DNA of 46,810 bases from CAZAMB01 sp964486335 (lineage in GTDB: Bacteria; Planctomycetota; Phycisphaerae; UBA1845). Of the stretch, positions 43,603 through 46,810 are shown piece by piece; position 1 is the first letter of the stretch; the number at the start of each line of letters is the position of its first letter. A program made the position numbers and the translations under genes. The DNA is taken from positions 1-46,810 of the forward strand of contig CAZAMB010000024.1 of assembly GCA_964486335.1 (NCBI GenBank), read 5' to 3'. The notes under the pieces were generated by a model. The model had not been told where the DNA came from. It did not search any database and saw nothing but the letters and a program-made list of their open reading frames with translations.

Positions 43603-45375
43603 ATGTTTCGGATCCGTCGCGTCTTTGACACGATTCTGCCCGTCAGTCGGCGAGATGTGTCGCAAGTGCAAGAGATTCTTCTTGCCCAGTTTCCTCGAAT
43701 TGACGCGGCCGAAGTCGAGCAATTGCCGCAGAAGCTGATTGACCCCGTTCGATTCAGAATTCGCACCTACCTATACGTAGCCGACGACGCGCGCGGAAAC
43801 GTATGCGGATTCGTGATACTTTCGCATGATCCCGCGCTTCGGTATTGCTTTCTCGATTATATTGCAAGCGCCAAGGGCGACGTCGGCGCCGGAATCGGTG
43901 GCGCGCTCTACCAATTCGTGCGCGAGGAAGTCCGCTCGCTCGACGTGATAGGCTTGCTGTTTGAGTGCCTTCCCGATGATCCGGAGGAGTGCGACCCGCC
44001 AACGCTGAAGCAGAATATTTCGCGTATGAAGTTTTATGAGCGCTTCGGCGCGCGCCCGATCATCAACAACGATTATCGATTGTCGTTTGAAGATGGTCGT
44101 GCGATGCCTTTTCTTTGTCTCGACGACCTCGATCTCGGCAAGCTACCGAATCGGGCGGAGATTCGGCGAATCGTTCGATCTTATCTGGAACGCACCTGCG
44201 CGACTCTTTGCACGCCGTCCTATATCGACCGTGTCGTTTCGTCGTTCAAGGACAATCCTGTTCGACTTCGGGAGTTCAAGTACACAAAGCCGAAGGGAAC
44301 GTCGCCGATTCGACCGAGCGGTCCTCGTCATGAAGAACGCATCACGCTCGTTGTCAATGATCGCCACGACATTCACCACATTCGCGATCGCGGGTACGTT
44401 GAGGCGCCGGTCCGCATTCGGATGATTCTGGAAGCGATCGAACCGACCGGACTCTTTCATCGCCTCCCGCCAAAGGAGTTCTCGGAGAATCACATCCGGG
44501 CCATTCACGACCCGCATTATGTCGATTATTTCAAGACGATTTGCCGCCAAATGCCGCGCGACAAATCCATCTATCCTTATGTTTTTCCCGTGCGAAACAC
44601 CGTGCGGCGTCCCAAGGACCTCGCGGCCCGCGCAGGCTACTATTGCATCGATACATTTACGCCGTTCAACCAGAATGCCTATCTCGCGGCCAAGCGCGCG
44701 GTGGATTGCACGCTGACCGCCGCTGATGCCGTCCTGAAAGGACAGCGACTAGCCTATGCCCTCGTACGCCCGCCCGGTCACCACGCCGAGCGGCGCGTGA
44801 TCGGCGGTTTTTGCTATTTCTGCAACGCCGCCATAGCCGCGCATTACATGACATCTAATGGGCGAATCGCGATTCTCGATATCGATTATCACCACGGCAA
44901 TGGACAGCAGGATGTCTTCTACAGCCGCGCCGACGTGCTGACCGTTTCGATTCACGGCCACCCGCGGTTTGCCTATCCCTTTTTTAGTGGCTTTGAGGAC
45001 GAAATCGGTGAGGGCGCGGGCTCCGGCTACAACGTGAATTTTCCGCTTTCCGAAGGAATCGAGGGTCCAAGGTATCGCGAAACGCTGAAGAAAGCCCTCA
45101 TGCGCATTAACGATTTTCGGCCTAGCGTGCTGATCGTGGCGCTGGGGCTTGATCCGGCCAAGGGCGACCCAACCGGTACGTGGAAGCTGCTGCCCAAAGA
45201 TTTTGAAGCCAACGGTCGGATGATTGGTGAGCTTACGCTACCCACCCTCGTCGTGCAGGAAGGCGGGTACCGCACGCGCACGCTCGGCTTGAACGCGGCG
45301 CACTTTTTCACCGGATTGGCCGACGCGGCTTTCGCCGCGCCGGTTCGGTCCGAGAATCGACGCCGCAAAGGGTAA
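43603..45375 (+). CDS. Fusion of a GNAT acetyltransferase and a histone-deacetylase-family amidohydrolase
   Basis: From the ATG at 43603 (GGAG 9 bp upstream) the product has 590 residues. The N-terminal ~165 residues form a GNAT-like fold (VCGFVILSHDPALRYCFLDYIAS, then GIGGALYQFV as the acetyl-CoA loop, and NISRMKFYERFGARP). From about 250 to 580 is a complete HDAC/acetylpolyamine amidohydrolase domain: His393-His394 in PPGHHAE, zinc ligands Asp428 and His430 in DIDYHHGNG and Asp517 in GLDPAKGD, and catalytic Tyr556 in EGGYRT. A GNAT joined to a deacetylase suggests coupled addition and removal of an acetyl group; the substrate may be a polyamine or protein. Reading frames are intact. Confidence 0.9.
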   Translation: MFRIRRVFDTILPVSRRDVSQVQEILLAQFPRIDAAEVEQLPQKLIDPVRFRIRTYLYVADDARGNVCGFVILSHDPALRYCFLDYIASAKGDVGAGIGGALYQFVREEVRSLDVIGLLFECLPDDPEECDPPTLKQNISRMKFYERFGARPIINNDYRLSFEDGRAMPFLCLDDLDLGKLPNRAEIRRIVRSYLERTCATLCTPSYIDRVVSSFKDNPVRLREFKYTKPKGTSPIRPSGPRHEERITLVVNDRHDIHHIRDRGYVEAPVRIRMILEAIEPTGLFHRLPPKEFSENHIRAIHDPHYVDYFKTICRQMPRDKSIYPYVFPVRNTVRRPKDLAARAGYYCIDTFTPFNQNAYLAAKRAVDCTLTAADAVLKGQRLAYALVRPPGHHAERRVIGGFCYFCNAAIAAHYMTSNGRIAILDIDYHHGNGQQDVFYSRADVLTVSIHGHPRFAYPFFSGFEDEIGEGAGSGYNVNFPLSEGIEGPRYRETLKKALMRINDFRPSVLIVALGLDPAKGDPTGTWKLLPKDFEANGRMIGELTLPTLVVQEGGYRTRTLGLNAAHFFTGLADAAFAAPVRSENRRRKG

Positions 45376-45404
45376 CCGCAAGCATCCGATTCGACGGCGG
45401 GCCA

Positions 45405-46505
45405 TCACCACGGGTTGGCGACATGACACGCCCGCCCGGTTCGCTCAATGTAATCCTGGTGGTATTCCTCGGCAGGCCAGAACGTCTTCGCTTTGTCGAC
45501 TTGCGTGACGATCTTGCGGCCTCTGTACTTTTCGCTTGCCTGAAGTTCGGCGATGAATCGCTCAGCCTCTTGTCGGTGGTCGTCGGTCGCATACCAGACA
45601 CCCGACCGGTATTGCGACCCGACGTCGGGACCCTGCCGATTGAGTTGGGTCGGATCGTGCATTTCGAAGAAGGCTTCCAACAACCGTCGAAACGTGATCT
45701 TAGCGGGGTCAAAAACGACTTTCACTGTTTCCGCGTGGCCGGTGCCGTCCTCACACACTTTCTTGTAGTCCGGGCTTTCGCTGCTGCCCTGCATGTACCC
45801 GCTCACGGCGTCGAGAACCCCCGGGCCCTTCTGGAAGTAATGTTCGACACCCCAAAAGCACCCGCCCGCGAAATAGGCAGTTTCGGTCTTCAATGGTTGA
45901 CTCTCCGGCGGCATTTCCGTTCCTTTCTCAACGAACTTCATCGACGCCGAGTTCAGGCAGTGGCGCTCGCCCGTCGGTTTGGGACCGTCGTCGAAAACAT
46001 GACCGAGGTGCGCACCGCACCGCGCGCAATTGATTTCGGTACGCACCATTCCGTGGCTTCGATCCGGACGTCGCTCAACGTGCTGCGGGTCGAACTCCCG
46101 ATTGAAACTCGGCCAGCCGGTACCCGAGTCGAACTTATGTTCGCTCGAAAACAGAGGAAGGCCGCAAACCGCGCAAACGTAAGTGCCTTCCTTTTTGCTG
46201 GCCTCAAAGCGCCCGCAGAACGGTCTTTCCGTCTCGGCGCTCTGCGTGATTCGAAACGCCTCAGGATCAAGCTTCGCGGCCAATTCTCTGATTTTCTCCG
46301 TCGACAACCGGGTCACGTCATACCCCGACTTGGAAATCTTCGTTCCTTTGTCTTTCATGTTGCTGATTGCTCCCGCGGTTTCATCACCATCCGCCCTCGT
46401 CGTGCGGTCCCCGTCGAGCCATCCTCCAAAAAACGCCGCAAAGACAATGACAAAGGCCGATCCAATGATAAAGAACCGGCGTCGGTTTCTTGTTTTTGCT
46501 TGCAT
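45405..46505 (-). CDS. msrBA: Membrane-anchored bifunctional methionine sulfoxide reductase MsrB-MsrA
   Basis: Protein of 366 residues. The N-terminal helix (FFIIGSAFVIVFAAFFGGW) anchors it or serves as a signal, so repair is likely outside the cytoplasm. MsrB comes first: zinc-type CAVCG and CARCG pairs and the catalytic Cys in GERHCLNSAS. MsrA follows: active-site GGCFWGVE, GYMQGSS and the GTGHAETVKV segment. Reduces methionine-R- and S-sulfoxide, usually with thioredoxin as donor. Domain order B-A is known in some bacteria. The gene stands alone, converging with the upstream GNAT-deacetylase gene. Confidence 0.94.
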   Translation of the reverse strand: MQAKTRNRRRFFIIGSAFVIVFAAFFGGWLDGDRTTRADGDETAGAISNMKDKGTKISKSGYDVTRLSTEKIRELAAKLDPEAFRITQSAETERPFCGRFEASKKEGTYVCAVCGLPLFSSEHKFDSGTGWPSFNREFDPQHVERRPDRSHGMVRTEINCARCGAHLGHVFDDGPKPTGERHCLNSASMKFVEKGTEMPPESQPLKTETAYFAGGCFWGVEHYFQKGPGVLDAVSGYMQGSSESPDYKKVCEDGTGHAETVKVVFDPAKITFRRLLEAFFEMHDPTQLNRQGPDVGSQYRSGVWYATDDHRQEAERFIAELQASEKYRGRKIVTQVDKAKTFWPAEEYHQDYIERTGRACHVANPW

Positions 46506-46810
46506 GGTCGATTAACTCCGTTGCCCGATGATACACGGTTTTGCTCGGCGAATCGCGGTCACGTCGGGCCCGTCGTTCGATCGCCATTGGCTTACGTTCC
46601 AGCCATTGGACGGGTTCGCGACGCGAATCTTGTACGATTTTGTCAGGATCCTGAGCCCCTGGGTCTCTTCACCCGCCGACAAAACCTCACCGGCGCAAAC
46701 CTGACTCCTAGCCCCGTCGGTGCGTGGTGTAGAGTCTCATGGATTTCTAATCATCAGCGAGCCGCGGGCTTCCATGAGCGTGTCGGTGTCAAGGGCGGCG
46801 CGACGACGGA
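46506..46810. other. Intergenic region at the right end of the window
   Basis: No gene is supported. It should hold the promoter of msrBA. At 46757-46772 it contains GCGAGCCGCGGGCTTC, matching the left half of the TTCA-loop palindromes but lacking the right half. Confidence 0.5.

Overview
The window looks like a chromosomal segment of a Planctomycetota bacterium, probably from the Phycisphaerae or a related lineage. The evidence is an ECF-type sigma factor translationally coupled to a membrane Ser/Thr kinase with kinesin-light-chain TPRs, several very large secreted proteins that end in EF-hand/dockerin-like segments, 'DCNGNGIPDEC'-type repeats, and a GC-rich genome carrying short palindromic repeats between genes. 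Class-level placement is inference. I see no rRNA, tRNA, CRISPR array, insertion sequence or prophage.

Layout. (1) 1-3110, minus: sigma factor and Ser/Thr kinase sharing a GTGA junction. (2) 3367-6110, plus: a secreted fibre-like protein with 16 decapeptide repeats and a small secreted EF-hand protein. (3) 6213-9411, minus: glycosyltransferase, two related lipoproteins and a DUF2752 membrane protein. (4) 9618-13339, plus: succinate dehydrogenase sdhC-sdhA-sdhB. (5) 13455-20534, plus: secreted transglutaminase-like protein, polytopic membrane protein, small anchored protein, a secretin and a TPR lipoprotein, perhaps parts of one envelope machine. (6) 20535-22848: a gene-poor stretch with an AT-rich patch, a consensus-like promoter with no clear gene behind it, a TPR membrane protein and paired hairpins. 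(7) 22849-33042: secreted anchor/EF-hand protein, a UvrC lacking its usual C-terminal HhH domain, an M28 peptidase, a 1306-residue metalloprotease mosaic and a secreted protein with two retropepsin-like domains. (8) 33215-37682: GNAT, class I aminotransferase, a heme oxygenase gene split by a frameshift behind a perfect Fur-like palindrome, and a KamA-family radical SAM enzyme. (9) 38372-43513: two complete potassium uptake systems facing each other (trkA-trkH and ktrB-ktrA). (10) 43603-46505: a GNAT-deacetylase fusion and a membrane-anchored MsrB-MsrA fusion.

Most genes are single units or short operons. Clear multi-gene functions are succinate:quinone oxidoreductase, two K+ channels with their RCK gating subunits, and the sigma/kinase pair. 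The most unusual observations are the 8+8 decapeptide fibre, the Fur-box/frameshifted heme oxygenase, the GNAT-deacetylase fusion, the shortened UvrC, the orphan secretin cluster, and two intergenic hairpins whose stems differ by compensatory base pairs. I did not find a convincing entirely new multi-gene system. The secretin cluster and the secreted proteins sharing a C-terminal EF-hand segment are the best candidates.
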